Assembly (NCBI RefSeq): GCF_900177655.1
Contig: NZ_FXWK01000001.1
Location: 372,001 to 436,000 of the forward strand
Origin: Devosia lucknowensis
GTDB taxonomy: Bacteria > Pseudomonadota > Alphaproteobacteria > Rhizobiales > Devosiaceae
DNA length: 64,000 nt
Reading direction: 5' to 3'
The position numbers were made by a program, and so were the translations under genes. Shown in pieces: positions 27,050-36,164 of this stretch. Under the pieces are notes generated by a model that was given only the letters and a program-made list of their open reading frames with translations, had not been told where the DNA came from and did not search any database. The first letter of the stretch is position 1. Each line of letters starts with the position of its first letter.

Positions 27050-28078
27050 GTGAAGGTACTGGTCACAGGGCATGCGGGCTTCATCGGTTTCCATGTCGTG
27101 CAGCGGCTGCTTGCCCGCGGCGACAGCGTGGTGGGCATCGACAACGTCAATGACTACTACGATACCGGTCTGAAGGACGCGCGCCTCTCCGTTTTGGAGA
27201 GCCAGGCAGCAAGGCTGGAAGCCGGCCAAACCTACACGTCGCTCCGGGCCAATCTGGCAGATCGAGAAGTCGTCGAACGATGCTTCTCAGAGCATCGCTT
27301 TGACCGGGTCATTCACCTCGCGGCTCAGGCGGGTGTGCGGTACAGCATCGAAAACCCGCACGCCTATGTCGAAAGCAATCTCATCGCCTTCACCAATATG
27401 CTTGAGGCATGTCGCTACGCTCGGGTCGGTCATCTGACTTATGCCAGCACGTCCTCGGTCTACGGCGCCAACACAGCGATGCCTTTTTCGGAACATCAGG
27501 GGGTCGACCACCCCCTGCAGTTCTATGCGGCCACCAAGCGCGCCAATGAACTCATGGCCCATTCCTACAGCCACCTCTTCGCGATGCCGACGACCGGGTT
27601 GCGGTTCTTTACCGTATACGGGCCGTGGGGCAGGCCGGACATGGCCCTGTTCAAGTTCACCCGCAACATCCTTTCGGGCGAGCCGATCCAGGTGTTCAAC
27701 GAGGGCAGGCATACCCGTGACTTCACCTATGTCGACGATATCGTCGAGGGCGTCATCCGGGCCAGCGATCAAGTTCCGACGGCAAACCCGGCTTGGTTCA
27801 GTGACCGGCCTGACCCCGCGACCTCCAGCGCGCCGTTTCGGATCTTCAATATCGGGAACAGTTCGCCGGTCCAGTTGAACGACTATATCGACGCGATCGA
27901 AGAGGCGGTCGGCAAGAAGGCAATTCGCGAGCTTTTGCCAGCCCAACCAGGCGACTTGCTCGACACTTTCGCCAGTGTCGAGGAATTGTCCCGCGCAACG
28001 GGCTACAAGCCTTCGACACCGATCAGCGTTGGCGTAAAGGCCTTCGTCGACTGGTACAGGCGCTACTACGGCGTCTAG
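27050..28078 (+). CDS. UDP-glucuronate 4-epimerase-type NAD-dependent epimerase, 342 aa
   Basis: An extended short-chain dehydrogenase fold: GHAGFIG nucleotide-binding loop at residues 7-13, DNVNDYYD after strand 2, and the catalytic TSSVYG and FYAATKRAN (Tyr-x3-Lys). Length and motifs match the group making UDP-galacturonate from UDP-glucuronate (LspL/Cap1J). The next gene, on the other strand, makes UDP-glucuronate, which supports this. The start is GTG at 27050 with GGAGG 5 nt upstream. Its stop codon overlaps the stop of the convergent ugd gene. Confidence 0.85.
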   Translation: MKVLVTGHAGFIGFHVVQRLLARGDSVVGIDNVNDYYDTGLKDARLSVLESQAARLEAGQTYTSLRANLADREVVERCFSEHRFDRVIHLAAQAGVRYSIENPHAYVESNLIAFTNMLEACRYARVGHLTYASTSSVYGANTAMPFSEHQGVDHPLQFYAATKRANELMAHSYSHLFAMPTTGLRFFTVYGPWGRPDMALFKFTRNILSGEPIQVFNEGRHTRDFTYVDDIVEGVIRASDQVPTANPAWFSDRPDPATSSAPFRIFNIGNSSPVQLNDYIDAIEEAVGKKAIRELLPAQPGDLLDTFASVEELSRATGYKPSTPISVGVKAFVDWYRRYYGV

Positions 28079-29400
28079 TCCTGTTCTGCACCTTCGACCG
28101 GGCGGCCAATGCTGGTGTAGCGGAAGCCGTGGCGCTCCATTTCATGGGAGCGGTAGACATTGCGCAGATCGACGAACACCGATCCTGCCATTGTTGACTT
28201 GAGCCGCGCGAGATCAAGCGAGCGAAACGCGTTCCATTCCGTGACGAGAACTACCGCCTCCGCGTCACTGGCGGCATCATAGGCGCTTTCGGCGAAGCGG
28301 ATGCCGGTCAGGATCCGCGCCGCTGCTTCCATTCCCTGCGGGTCATAGGCCGCGATCCGGACGCCCAGATTCTTTAGACCGCGGATCAGATCGAGCGACG
28401 GCGCTTCGCGCATGTCGTCGGTATTGGGCTTGAAGGTCAGTCCAAGCACGGCCACGGTCTTGCCGGAAAGGTCGCCGCCGCAAGCGGCGGCGACGCGATC
28501 GGCCATCGCGGCCTTTCGCTTGTCGTTGATGGCCACGGTCGTTTCCACCAAGCGCATCGGACTGCCGAAATCGGCGCCGATCTGCACCAGCGCCCGTGTA
28601 TCTTTTGGAAAACACGAGCCTCCGAAGCCGGGTCCGGCATGCAGGAACTTGCTGCCGATGCGACGGTCCGACCCCATGCCTCTCGCGACATCCTGAACGT
28701 CGGCGCCCACGGCTTCGCAGAGGTCCGCAACCTCGTTGATGAACGTGATTTTCATGGCGAGGAAGGCGTTGGCGGCATATTTGATGAGCTCGGCAGCCCG
28801 CCGGTTGGTGAACTGCACCGGCGCCTGGTTGAGAAAGAGTGGGCGATAAACCTCGGTCATCACGGCGCGGGCGCGATCGTCTTCGACGCCGATGACGATC
28901 CTGTCGGGCCGCTTGAAGTCCTCGATTGCGGCCCCCTCGCGCAGGAACTCCGGGTTTGAGACGACGGCAAAGCGGGCACCGGGATTGAGCTCGGCAATGA
29001 TGCGGGCGACTTCGTCTCCGGTCCCCACCGGGACGGTGGATTTGGTAGCGACCACGGTGAAACCGTCCAGCGCTGCGGCGATCTCGCGGGCGGCGTCGTA
29101 GATGAAAGTCAGGTCCGCATGACCGTCGCCGCGCCGGCTGGGCGTGCCCACCGCGATGAACACGACTTCGGCCGCTCGGACCGCATCGGCGAGCCCCGTT
29201 GTGAAGGTTAGCCGGCCCGCCGCGACATTGGCCTTGGCCAGGTCTTCGAGGCCAGGCTCGAATATCGGGACCGAACCACGGGCAAGGGCCGCGATCTTTG
29301 CCTCGTCCTTGTCGACGCAGACCACGTTGTGTCCGAAATCGGCAAGGCAGCAGCCGGTGACGAGGCCCACATAGCCCGAGCCCACGATGGCGATCTTCAT
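28075..29400 (-). CDS. ugd: UDP-glucose 6-dehydrogenase, 441 aa
   Basis: It oxidises UDP-glucose to UDP-glucuronate with two NAD+. The N-terminal Rossmann motif [10 protein letters not shown] begins at residue 7, TKSTVPVGT and NPEFLREG are characteristic, and the catalytic cysteine is in GGSCFPKDT near residue 260. A C-terminal UDP-binding domain follows. It converges with the epimerase gene; both TAG stops lie inside one CTAG at 28075-28078. It is 74 nt downstream of cobM on the same strand with no clear terminator between them, so readthrough from the cob operon is possible. Confidence 0.95.
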   Translation of the reverse strand: MKIAIVGSGYVGLVTGCCLADFGHNVVCVDKDEAKIAALARGSVPIFEPGLEDLAKANVAAGRLTFTTGLADAVRAAEVVFIAVGTPSRRGDGHADLTFIYDAAREIAAALDGFTVVATKSTVPVGTGDEVARIIAELNPGARFAVVSNPEFLREGAAIEDFKRPDRIVIGVEDDRARAVMTEVYRPLFLNQAPVQFTNRRAAELIKYAANAFLAMKITFINEVADLCEAVGADVQDVARGMGSDRRIGSKFLHAGPGFGGSCFPKDTRALVQIGADFGSPMRLVETTVAINDKRKAAMADRVAAACGGDLSGKTVAVLGLTFKPNTDDMREAPSLDLIRGLKNLGVRIAAYDPQGMEAAARILTGIRFAESAYDAASDAEAVVLVTEWNAFRSLDLARLKSTMAGSVFVDLRNVYRSHEMERHGFRYTSIGRPVEGAEQD

Positions 29401-29474
29401 TATTGGATACCCGCTGCGCTGACGAGGCGATTATAGACGCGCGGCGAGGCGATCACAAAGAGGGATACGATCGG

Positions 29475-30236
29475 TCACAGCGTCGTGCGGCCGCGGAACC
29501 GGCGCTGATAATCCGGATCATAGAGCGCGCTTTCGCGGAAATCCTCGGCGCCCAGTCCTTGTCCAACGAAGATGATGGCCGTGCGCTCGATGGCGGGGTC
29601 GAACCTGGCCTCGATATTGGCGAGGGTGCCTCGTAAAACAACCTGGTTGGGCCAGCTGGCATGGGCGACGATGGCGACCGGACAATCATCGCCGTAGATC
29701 GGGCGAAGCTCGGCAACCACCTTGTCGAGGGAGTGGATGGCGAGGTGAATGGCAAGGGTAGCGCCGGTCGCGGCAAAGGCGGTGAGCGTCTCGCCTGCCG
29801 GCATGGGTGACGCGCGGCCACCCACCCTGGTGAGCACCAGGGACTGGTTTATGGCCGGGATGGTCAGCTCACGACCAAGCGCGGCCGCCGCCGCTGCGAA
29901 TGCCGGCACGCCCGGCGTCAGGGTATAGGGGATGCCGAGGCGGTCCAGCCGGCGCATCTGCTCTGCGACGGCGCTCCAGATAGAAAGATCGCCGGAATGA
30001 AGCCGCGCCACGTCTTCGCCGGTCGTGTGTGCACGGCGATATTCGCCTTCGATGTCGTCGAGGGACAACGGTGCCGTATCGACCAGCCGGGTTCCGGGGC
30101 CGCACCAGTCGAGCATTTCGCGCGGGACGATGGAGCCGGCATAGAGGCAGACCGGGCAGCGTGCGAGAAGATCGCGGCCGCGAACGGTGATGAGGTCGGC
30201 AGCGCCCGGACCGGCGCCGATGAAATGTACGGTCAT
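29475..30236 (-). CDS. cobM: Precorrin-4 C11-methyltransferase, 253 aa
   Basis: A SAM-dependent methylase of aerobic cobalamin synthesis. The family opening [18 protein letters not shown], the PREMLDW block and the [16 protein letters not shown] segment are all present, with the tetrapyrrole-methylase fold running the full length. The start at 30236 overlaps the cobL stop as ATGA. The open frame continues upstream through cobL in another frame, but that extension is not homologous and is ignored. It is the last cob gene here. Confidence 0.93.
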   Translation of the reverse strand: MTVHFIGAGPGAADLITVRGRDLLARCPVCLYAGSIVPREMLDWCGPGTRLVDTAPLSLDDIEGEYRRAHTTGEDVARLHSGDLSIWSAVAEQMRRLDRLGIPYTLTPGVPAFAAAAAALGRELTIPAINQSLVLTRVGGRASPMPAGETLTAFAATGATLAIHLAIHSLDKVVAELRPIYGDDCPVAIVAHASWPNQVVLRGTLANIEARFDPAIERTAIIFVGQGLGAEDFRESALYDPDYQRRFRGRTTL

Positions 30237-31444
30237 GGCTTGGTCCAGCGCCACTGGGTAATCGGCATGGCCGGTCGCCAGCCGGTCATCTCGCCGAGCG
30301 GAGCGGCTTGGGCGACCGACAGGCGCACCAATTCGCCGCCATGCTGGGCGAAGAGCGCCAGCAAAACTTGCTCCATTTCGAGGCTGACGGCATTGGCGAC
30401 CAGGCGCCCACCCGGCCGGAGCGCCGCTAGAGCCGCGTCGATCACTCCATTGCTGGTGCCGCCGCCCCCCACGAAAATGGCATGTGGCGCATCCAGCCCG
30501 GCAAGCGCGAATGGCGCGGGGCCCTCGACCAGCTGCAGGTCCGGCACGCCGAGATGGCGCGCATTGCGCGCGATCCGCGCGGCGCGTTCCGGCTCGGCCT
30601 CGATCGCAACGGCACGCATGCTCGGATCGGCGAGCATCCACTCGATGGCGATCGAGCCCGACCCCGCGCCGATGTCCCAGAGCAGTTCGTGCGGTCGCGG
30701 AGACAGCGCGGCGAGCGTCACGGCCCGGATGTCGCGTTTGGTGATCTGTCCATCGTGTTCGTAGAGCGCGTCGTCCAACCCCGGAGCGCGGGGCAGGATT
30801 CGGGCGCCGGGGAGGGGCACGACGGTGATCGCACAAAGGTTGAGCGGATCGATGTCGTTGAAGGTGAAGCCGTCGGCCATCTGCGAACGGATGACTTCGC
30901 GCTGACCGCCGAGCGCCTCCATGACCGTGATGATGGACCGGCCGAAGCCGGCCTCTACGAGGAGCGCGGCGAGGGCGCCGGGACCTTTTTCGTCCGAAGT
31001 AAGCGCCAGGATGCGGGCGCCGGCATGCAAGTGCGGCCGGATCAGGTCGATTGGACGGCCGTGGAGGGAGAGGCTGACGACATCCTGTAAAGGCCAGCCC
31101 AGGCGCGCCGCCGCGAGGCTGAATGCCGACGGATGAGGAATGACATGCATCTGGGCCGGATCGACCTGCCGGGACAGTGTCGCCCCGACGCCGTAGAGGA
31201 ACGGGTCGCCCGAGGCGAGAACGCAGACCTTTCGGCCGCGTGCGGCGAGAACGGCGTCGATGGAATTGGCGAAGGGCGTCTTCCAGACGAACTGTTCCCC
31301 GTTGATCGCCGCGGCGGCCAGTTCGAGGTGGCGCGCGCCGCCAAAGACGATCTCGGCACCGGTAATCGCCGCTCGCGCTGCGGGAGACAGGCCGTAAAGG
31401 CCGTCCTCGCCGATACCGACGATGCTGAGCCATTGGCCGGTCAT
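30233..31444 (-). CDS. cobL: Precorrin-6Y C5,15-methyltransferase (decarboxylating), 403 aa
   Basis: A two-domain enzyme. The CbiE-like tetrapyrrole methylase covers about residues 1-200 ([26 protein letters not shown]). The CbiT-like domain covers 215-400 with its SAM motif [16 protein letters not shown]. It methylates C5 and C15 and removes the acetate carboxyl at C12. It shares 4 nt with cobJ before it and cobM after it. The cobK gene, which encodes the enzyme making its substrate and often lies between cobJ and cobL, is absent from this position. Confidence 0.94.
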   Translation of the reverse strand: MTGQWLSIVGIGEDGLYGLSPAARAAITGAEIVFGGARHLELAAAAINGEQFVWKTPFANSIDAVLAARGRKVCVLASGDPFLYGVGATLSRQVDPAQMHVIPHPSAFSLAAARLGWPLQDVVSLSLHGRPIDLIRPHLHAGARILALTSDEKGPGALAALLVEAGFGRSIITVMEALGGQREVIRSQMADGFTFNDIDPLNLCAITVVPLPGARILPRAPGLDDALYEHDGQITKRDIRAVTLAALSPRPHELLWDIGAGSGSIAIEWMLADPSMRAVAIEAEPERAARIARNARHLGVPDLQLVEGPAPFALAGLDAPHAIFVGGGGTSNGVIDAALAALRPGGRLVANAVSLEMEQVLLALFAQHGGELVRLSVAQAAPLGEMTGWRPAMPITQWRWTKP

Positions 31445-32196
31445 TGGGACACGCCTCGCGGAGAGTAGACCAAGGGGTCCATGCCGGGCCGTTCGATGAT
31501 CCGCGTTTCGGCCGAGCCGATGATGATGCAGGTCGCCATGTCGGCCTTTTGCCTGTCTGCCTCGCCGAGCGGCGACACGACGAAGTGCTCGTCGGGACGG
31601 CCGACGGCGCGCCCGAAAATCACCGGTGTCGTTACCGGCAAAAATTCACGCAGGATCTTGAAAGCCGTTGCCAACTGCCACGGACGGGCCTTCGAAATCG
31701 GATTGTAGAGGGCAATGACGAGCCCTGCCTCGGAAACGGCGCGCAGGCGGCGCTCGATCAGCTCCCAGGGCTTGAGATTGTCGGACAGGGAAATGGCGCA
31801 GAAATCATGTCCCAGGGGCGCGCCGGCCCGAGCGGCGACTGCCAGCATCGCGGTGACCCCCGGCAACACCTCGATGTCGAGACGCCGCCAGGTTTCGGGG
31901 CCCGCCTCGATGGCCTCGCAAATTGCCGCTGCCATTGCAAACACGCCTGGGTCGCCGCCGGAGACCACGCACACTTTTGCACCCTTTGACGCCGCATCAA
32001 GGGCCGCGCGCGACCGATCGATTTCCTCGCGGTTGTCCGAGGCGACGCGGACCTGATCTGCGCGAAGCGTCAGGCGATCGAGGTAGGGCGCATAGCCAAA
32101 GAACAGCTCGGACGATGCAATCGCTTCGAGCGCCTGAGGAGTGGTCTGTCCCGGATTGCCAGGACCGGTACCGACGACAGTCAATCGTCCAGTCAT
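31441..32196 (-). CDS. cobJ: Precorrin-3B C17-methyltransferase, 251 aa
   Basis: It methylates C17 with ring contraction. Family motifs are [16 protein letters not shown] at the N-terminus, [13 protein letters not shown] near residue 80, EVLPGVTAM near 112, and [15 protein letters not shown] near 165. It overlaps cobI and cobL by 4 nt each. Confidence 0.94.
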   Translation of the reverse strand: MTGRLTVVGTGPGNPGQTTPQALEAIASSELFFGYAPYLDRLTLRADQVRVASDNREEIDRSRAALDAASKGAKVCVVSGGDPGVFAMAAAICEAIEAGPETWRRLDIEVLPGVTAMLAVAARAGAPLGHDFCAISLSDNLKPWELIERRLRAVSEAGLVIALYNPISKARPWQLATAFKILREFLPVTTPVIFGRAVGRPDEHFVVSPLGEADRQKADMATCIIIGSAETRIIERPGMDPLVYSPRGVSQ

Positions 32197-32918
32197 GGCC
32201 GGGCGCTCCAGCCCGGCACCAGCACCAGCGAGAAATAGGGAGCGTTGTCGTCGACCTTCCCAACCATTGGTTGGGACGCCGCGTTCTCCATGGTGCCGCG
32301 CTCGACATAGACGGCGCCATCCAGGCGTCCGACCGCAGCCAATGCCGCACGCACCTTGGGCAGGTTGCGGCCGAGCTTCATGATGACGGCGCCTTCGGTA
32401 TCCGAAAGGCGTCGCTGCAATTCGAGCTGGTCCAGCGTGCCGGGCAGCACCGTCAGGACGTCGTCCCCCTGCACGAGTGGAAGGCCCGCCGCGGACCAGC
32501 AGCCCGACATGGCGGTGATGCCGGGGATGACCTCGGTATCGTAACGCGGCGCAAGTCGGACATGCAGGTGCATGTAACTGCCGTAAAAGAGCGGGTCGCC
32601 TTCACTAAGCACGGCGACGGTCCGTCCAGCCTCGATATGCGTGGCGATGCGCTCCGCGGCCTCGGCATAGAAATCCTGGATCTGGCTCTTGTAGCCGTGG
32701 TCGTGGCGATGGATTTCCGTAGTTACGGGGTAATCCAGCGCTTCCTCGATCTGGCCATCGCGGAAATGTCCGGCGGCAATGCCCCTGGCGTTGCTCGGAT
32801 TACCGCGCTTGGCGAAATAAGCAACGACATCCGCCCCCGCGATGGCTTTGGCAGCCTTGAGCGTGAGGAGGTCGGGATCTCCCGGACCCGTACCGACACC
32901 AATCAGCTTACCGCTCAC
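32193..32918 (-). CDS. cobI: Precorrin-2 C20-methyltransferase, 241 aa
   Basis: It adds the C20 methyl to precorrin-2, the entry step to corrin synthesis. The protein begins GKLIGVGTGPGDPDLLTLKA and has LSEGDPLFYGSYMH and VIPGITAMSGCW. The GTG at 32918, overlapping the cobH stop as GTGA, is chosen; an in-frame upstream ATG would add 26 residues read from within cobH. Confidence 0.93.
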   Translation of the reverse strand: MSGKLIGVGTGPGDPDLLTLKAAKAIAGADVVAYFAKRGNPSNARGIAAGHFRDGQIEEALDYPVTTEIHRHDHGYKSQIQDFYAEAAERIATHIEAGRTVAVLSEGDPLFYGSYMHLHVRLAPRYDTEVIPGITAMSGCWSAAGLPLVQGDDVLTVLPGTLDQLELQRRLSDTEGAVIMKLGRNLPKVRAALAAVGRLDGAVYVERGTMENAASQPMVGKVDDNAPYFSLVLVPGWSARP

Positions 32919-33547
32919 AGGCCCGGCCTCGCTAATGCGTTGAGACAGGCGGAGGTAATGGCGCTGCCCCCGAGGCGGCCGCGAACGATCGCCCATGGCA
33001 CGCCATAGGAATTTTCGGCCAAGGCATCCTTGGATTCCGCGGCGCCCACGAACCCGACCGGCATGCCCAGGATGGCAGCGGGCTTGGGAGCCCCGTCCCG
33101 CAGCATTTCCAGCAGGTGGAACAACGCGGTGGGGGCATTGCCGATGGCCACCACAGCCCCCTCGATATGGCTGTCCCAGAGGTGCAGCGCCGCAGCAGAG
33201 CGCGTATTGCCGATAGCCGTCGCGAGCTCGGGAGTCCGGGGATCGCGCAGGGTGCAGATGACCTCGTTATTGGCTGGCAAGCGGGCCGCGGTGATCCCGC
33301 GCGCCACCATTTCTGCGTCGCAGAGGATGGGTGCGCCGGCCATGAGGGCGCGGCGGGCAGCGGTAACAAAGTCCGGCCCGAAACGGAAATGCGCGGCCGC
33401 TTCGACCATGCCCGCGGCGTGTATCATCCGAACCGCAAGCTCGGCTTCGTCCTCGTCGAATGGCGAGAGGTCGGCCTCGGCACGGATGATGGAAAAGGAC
33501 TGACGATAAATGCTGTCGCCATCCTTGATGTAGTCATATTGCGTCAT
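32915..33547 (-). CDS. cobH: Precorrin-8X methylmutase, 210 aa
   Basis: It moves the C11 methyl to C12 to give hydrogenobyrinic acid. Family features are DYIKDGDSIYRQSF near the start, a MIHAAGMVEAA block carrying the expected active-site histidine (about residue 43), and GMPVGFVGAAESK near residue 165. The ATG at 33547 overlaps the cobG stop as ATGA. Length matches CobH. Confidence 0.94.
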   Translation of the reverse strand: MTQYDYIKDGDSIYRQSFSIIRAEADLSPFDEDEAELAVRMIHAAGMVEAAAHFRFGPDFVTAARRALMAGAPILCDAEMVARGITAARLPANNEVICTLRDPRTPELATAIGNTRSAAALHLWDSHIEGAVVAIGNAPTALFHLLEMLRDGAPKPAAILGMPVGFVGAAESKDALAENSYGVPWAIVRGRLGGSAITSACLNALARPGL

Positions 33548-34749
33548 CGGGCGTCCTGGGAGCGGACGAAAACGTCGCCGAGGCGGCTCTCGTCCAACAT
33601 GTATCGAGGCGTATCGCCCGCCCGGCCATCGATGACAAGACCTATCCCTTGCACAAGGCCCACGAGTGTGACGTCCGCCGGGCGCGGGTGGGCGCAGCCT
33701 TTGGCGCATCCCGAGACATGCAGCGTTGTGTCTGCGGGAAGTTCGGACGCCAGGCGCGCGGCGATGTCCCGCGCCGCGATGTGCCCGGACGCGCAACCAC
33801 TGCTGCCGATGCATGCGCTGATCCGCAGTCGCGGATCGTCCGCGGTGGTGACGAAGCCAAGGCGCTCAGCCGCATCGATGACAGCGGGGGTGGCATCGTC
33901 GATCAACAGCGTATGGTCCGGCCCAAGCCGGAATGCCGATACTCCCGCACCCTCGGCGGCACTGGCCAGTGCGGCAAGGCGTTCGCTGACAACGGAGCCG
34001 AAGGGCAAGGCGATCGCCTGCGTCGTGCCTTCGGTGCGGTTCATTGGCATGCCCAGGGCAACGGCCGTCAAACTTCTTCGGGAAGCGACCACACCGGCAG
34101 CAGGGAAGAGGTCGACGGCGCGCGCTTGCGGGCCCATGGCCGCAAGTGCTCCAAGCACCGCAAGGGTGGCTGCAAGCGCCGCATCCTGTTCGAGCAGTTG
34201 CGGCTTCCCGCCACCGAGCGTAACCGACCAGACGTTCGAGCCAACGGCGAGCAGGCGAATGTCGGCTTTGAGAGCGCTCAGCGAAATCTGGCCGGCGCCA
34301 TCGACAACCACACAGACCTTGGGTCCCAAACGGTTCGCAAAGCCGGCGGCGCCCTCGCTGATCGCGGCAGCAACGCTCCTTGAAGGGCCCGTCTCGTGCG
34401 GATCACACCCAGCCAGCGGTGAGGTGTCCACGACAAGGCCGGTTTCCACATCCACATCGGCGAGCACGGCGTCGGCAAGGGTCGGCGCGGACCACGCCGT
34501 CAATCCACGCACCTGGAGGTTTCCGCGCGCGGTCACTTCGACGAGGCCATTCCCATGAATGGCCGCGAGTTCTGCGACACGCCGCAACTGCGACGGCGTG
34601 AGAATGCCGCCCCGAACCCGGATGCGCGCCAGAAGACCGTCGCCCGTCTGCATTGGTGCATCGAGCGTCGGGCAAGCGCCGCGCCGCCGGCTTTCGTCCG
34701 TCACTGGCAATGGCGAGCTGAGGGCAGGGGCCCCTGGACTTGGAGTCAT
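33544..34749 (-). CDS. cobG: Precorrin-3B synthase, oxygen-dependent, 401 aa
   Basis: CobG is the monooxygenase that marks the aerobic B12 route. It resembles sulfite/nitrite reductases: a ferredoxin-like repeat (RIRVRGGILTPSQLRRVAELA near residue 40) and a 4Fe-4S/sirohaem-type cysteine set, CIGSSGC followed by CAKGC. The ATG at 34749 is preferred; the longer frame upstream would overlap cobF and lacks family similarity. The cobF stop is 34 nt upstream. The first ~30 residues are proline/serine-rich and poorly conserved. Confidence 0.9.
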   Translation of the reverse strand: MTPSPGAPALSSPLPVTDESRRRGACPTLDAPMQTGDGLLARIRVRGGILTPSQLRRVAELAAIHGNGLVEVTARGNLQVRGLTAWSAPTLADAVLADVDVETGLVVDTSPLAGCDPHETGPSRSVAAAISEGAAGFANRLGPKVCVVVDGAGQISLSALKADIRLLAVGSNVWSVTLGGGKPQLLEQDAALAATLAVLGALAAMGPQARAVDLFPAAGVVASRRSLTAVALGMPMNRTEGTTQAIALPFGSVVSERLAALASAAEGAGVSAFRLGPDHTLLIDDATPAVIDAAERLGFVTTADDPRLRISACIGSSGCASGHIAARDIAARLASELPADTTLHVSGCAKGCAHPRPADVTLVGLVQGIGLVIDGRAGDTPRYMLDESRLGDVFVRSQDAR

Positions 34750-34783
34750 GATCCTTGTTGTTACCACCTGCGCAGGGGCTGCA

Positions 34784-35512
34784 CTACTGCGGCTGTCGCA
34801 GAAGGTAGGTGTCCATGATCCAGCCATGCCGTTCGCGGGCGGCGTTGCGTGTGGCGACGATGTCCTGAGCGACATCGCCAAGGCGGCCGGACACGAGTAG
34901 CTGGTCCGCCGTGCCGAGGTAGGCGCCCCAGAAAATCTGGAGGTTTGGATCGGCCTCGAGGAAGGCAAGCTGCCCGTCGAGCATGACGACACTGTCGATC
35001 TGCACCGGGCCGAGCTGGCGACCCGTCGTGATGGTCACCGGCTCGCCGATGCGGTTGAGTGCGATCCCATGCGCGGCCGTCAGCGCCTGGATGGCAGTGA
35101 TGCCCGGGATGACTTCGATACGGACGGGGATGCTGACGCGCTCGAGGATGCGCAGGGTCGAGTCGTAGAGGCCGGGATCGCCCCAGACCAGAAAGGCGCC
35201 TGCGCCACCAGTCGGCACGTCGGCGATCAGAACGGAAAAGATGTCGGCAAGGGCATCGTGCCAGTCGTTGACCCCCTGGCCGTAATCGGGGTTGGCAGCG
35301 TTGCGACGGGGCACGGCATAGCCGATCTGGCGCGCATCGGGCTTCGTCACATAGCGCGCGATGATCTCGCGGCGCACGTCGGCAAGCTCGGACTTCTGCG
35401 CTCCCTTGTCAGGGATGAACAGCACGTCGGCACGATTGAGCGCCTCGATAGCCTCGATGGTCACATGTTTCGGACTGCCCGTGCCGATCCCGACGACATA
35501 AATTGTTCTCAT
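34784..35512 (-). CDS. cobF: Precorrin-6A synthase (deacetylating), C1-methyltransferase, 242 aa
   Basis: It methylates C1 and loses the C20 acetyl group. It opens MRTIYVVGIGTGSPKHVTIEA and has VWGDPGLYDSTLRI and EVIPGITAIQAL, all tetrapyrrole-methylase motifs in CobF form. It is the first gene of the cob operon. Only 62 nt separate it from the Lrp gene upstream on the same strand, too short for a cobalamin riboswitch. Confidence 0.92.
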   Translation of the reverse strand: MRTIYVVGIGTGSPKHVTIEAIEALNRADVLFIPDKGAQKSELADVRREIIARYVTKPDARQIGYAVPRRNAANPDYGQGVNDWHDALADIFSVLIADVPTGGAGAFLVWGDPGLYDSTLRILERVSIPVRIEVIPGITAIQALTAAHGIALNRIGEPVTITTGRQLGPVQIDSVVMLDGQLAFLEADPNLQIFWGAYLGTADQLLVSGRLGDVAQDIVATRNAARERHGWIMDTYLLRQPQ

Positions 35513-35574
35513 GCGAGGATCCTGATCATGCGTCGATCCGCAATGGCAGACCAGAACAGGACATGCAAGCCGGG

Positions 35575-36048
35575 CTATCCGGCATGGTCCTTCACCGCCT
35601 CCATCGAAACATGCGTCGAGGTGTGGGCGACATGGGGCAGCGCCGACAGCTTTTCGCCCAGGACTTCGCGGTAGGCGGCGATATCCTCCGTGCGCACCTT
35701 GAGCAGATAGTCGAAGCTCGACGCGATCATATGCGCTTCCTCGACTTCGGGGAGCGCGCGAACGGCTTTGTTGAAGGCCTCAAGCGCCGCCTTGCGGGTA
35801 TCACTGAGGCGGACCTCGACGAAGGCGACATGGGGAAGTCCCAGCCGCGTTGGGTCGATGATGGCGCGATAGCCGAGGATATAGCCCGCTGCCTCCAGCC
35901 GTCTGATCCGCGCCTGGCAGGGCGTTTTGCTCAGGTTCACCCGACGGCTGAGTTCCGCGATGCTGATGCGGCCATCGCGCGCCAATTCTTCGAGAATCCG
36001 TCGGTCCACCTGATCGATCGGACCAGAAATTTTGCTGCCTGTAGGCAT
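35575..36048 (-). CDS. putR: Lrp/AsnC-family regulator, probably of putA, 157 aa
   Basis: An N-terminal helix-turn-helix (LSRRVNLSKTPCQARIRRLEAAG) is followed by a RAM effector domain, standard for Lrp/AsnC proteins of this size. It is divergent from putA, the arrangement of PutR, the proline-responsive activator of putA in alphaproteobacteria such as Agrobacterium and Rhodobacter. The 116-bp gap to putA should hold its binding sites. It also sits directly before cobF on the same strand. The symbol rests on context. Confidence 0.85.
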   Translation of the reverse strand: MPTGSKISGPIDQVDRRILEELARDGRISIAELSRRVNLSKTPCQARIRRLEAAGYILGYRAIIDPTRLGLPHVAFVEVRLSDTRKAALEAFNKAVRALPEVEEAHMIASSFDYLLKVRTEDIAAYREVLGEKLSALPHVAHTSTHVSMEAVKDHAG

Positions 36049-36164
36049 TTCGTCTGAAAACCCGTCATCAAATACGCCATTTGCGCATCCAAGGACATTA
36101 GATCAGGGCGAACGCCTGTTTCAATGGTGGCATTATGCCGTGCATCATCCCCGGATCCCATGCC

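Noticed and set aside
29475..31433. A 652-codon minus-strand frame suggesting a fused CobM
   Set aside because: Only the last 253 residues are CobM. The upstream part is an out-of-frame reading of cobL and is low-complexity Arg/Pro/Gly sequence.
35513..35574. Cobalamin riboswitch before cobF
   Set aside because: The gap is 62 nt and no B12-box-like sequence is seen.
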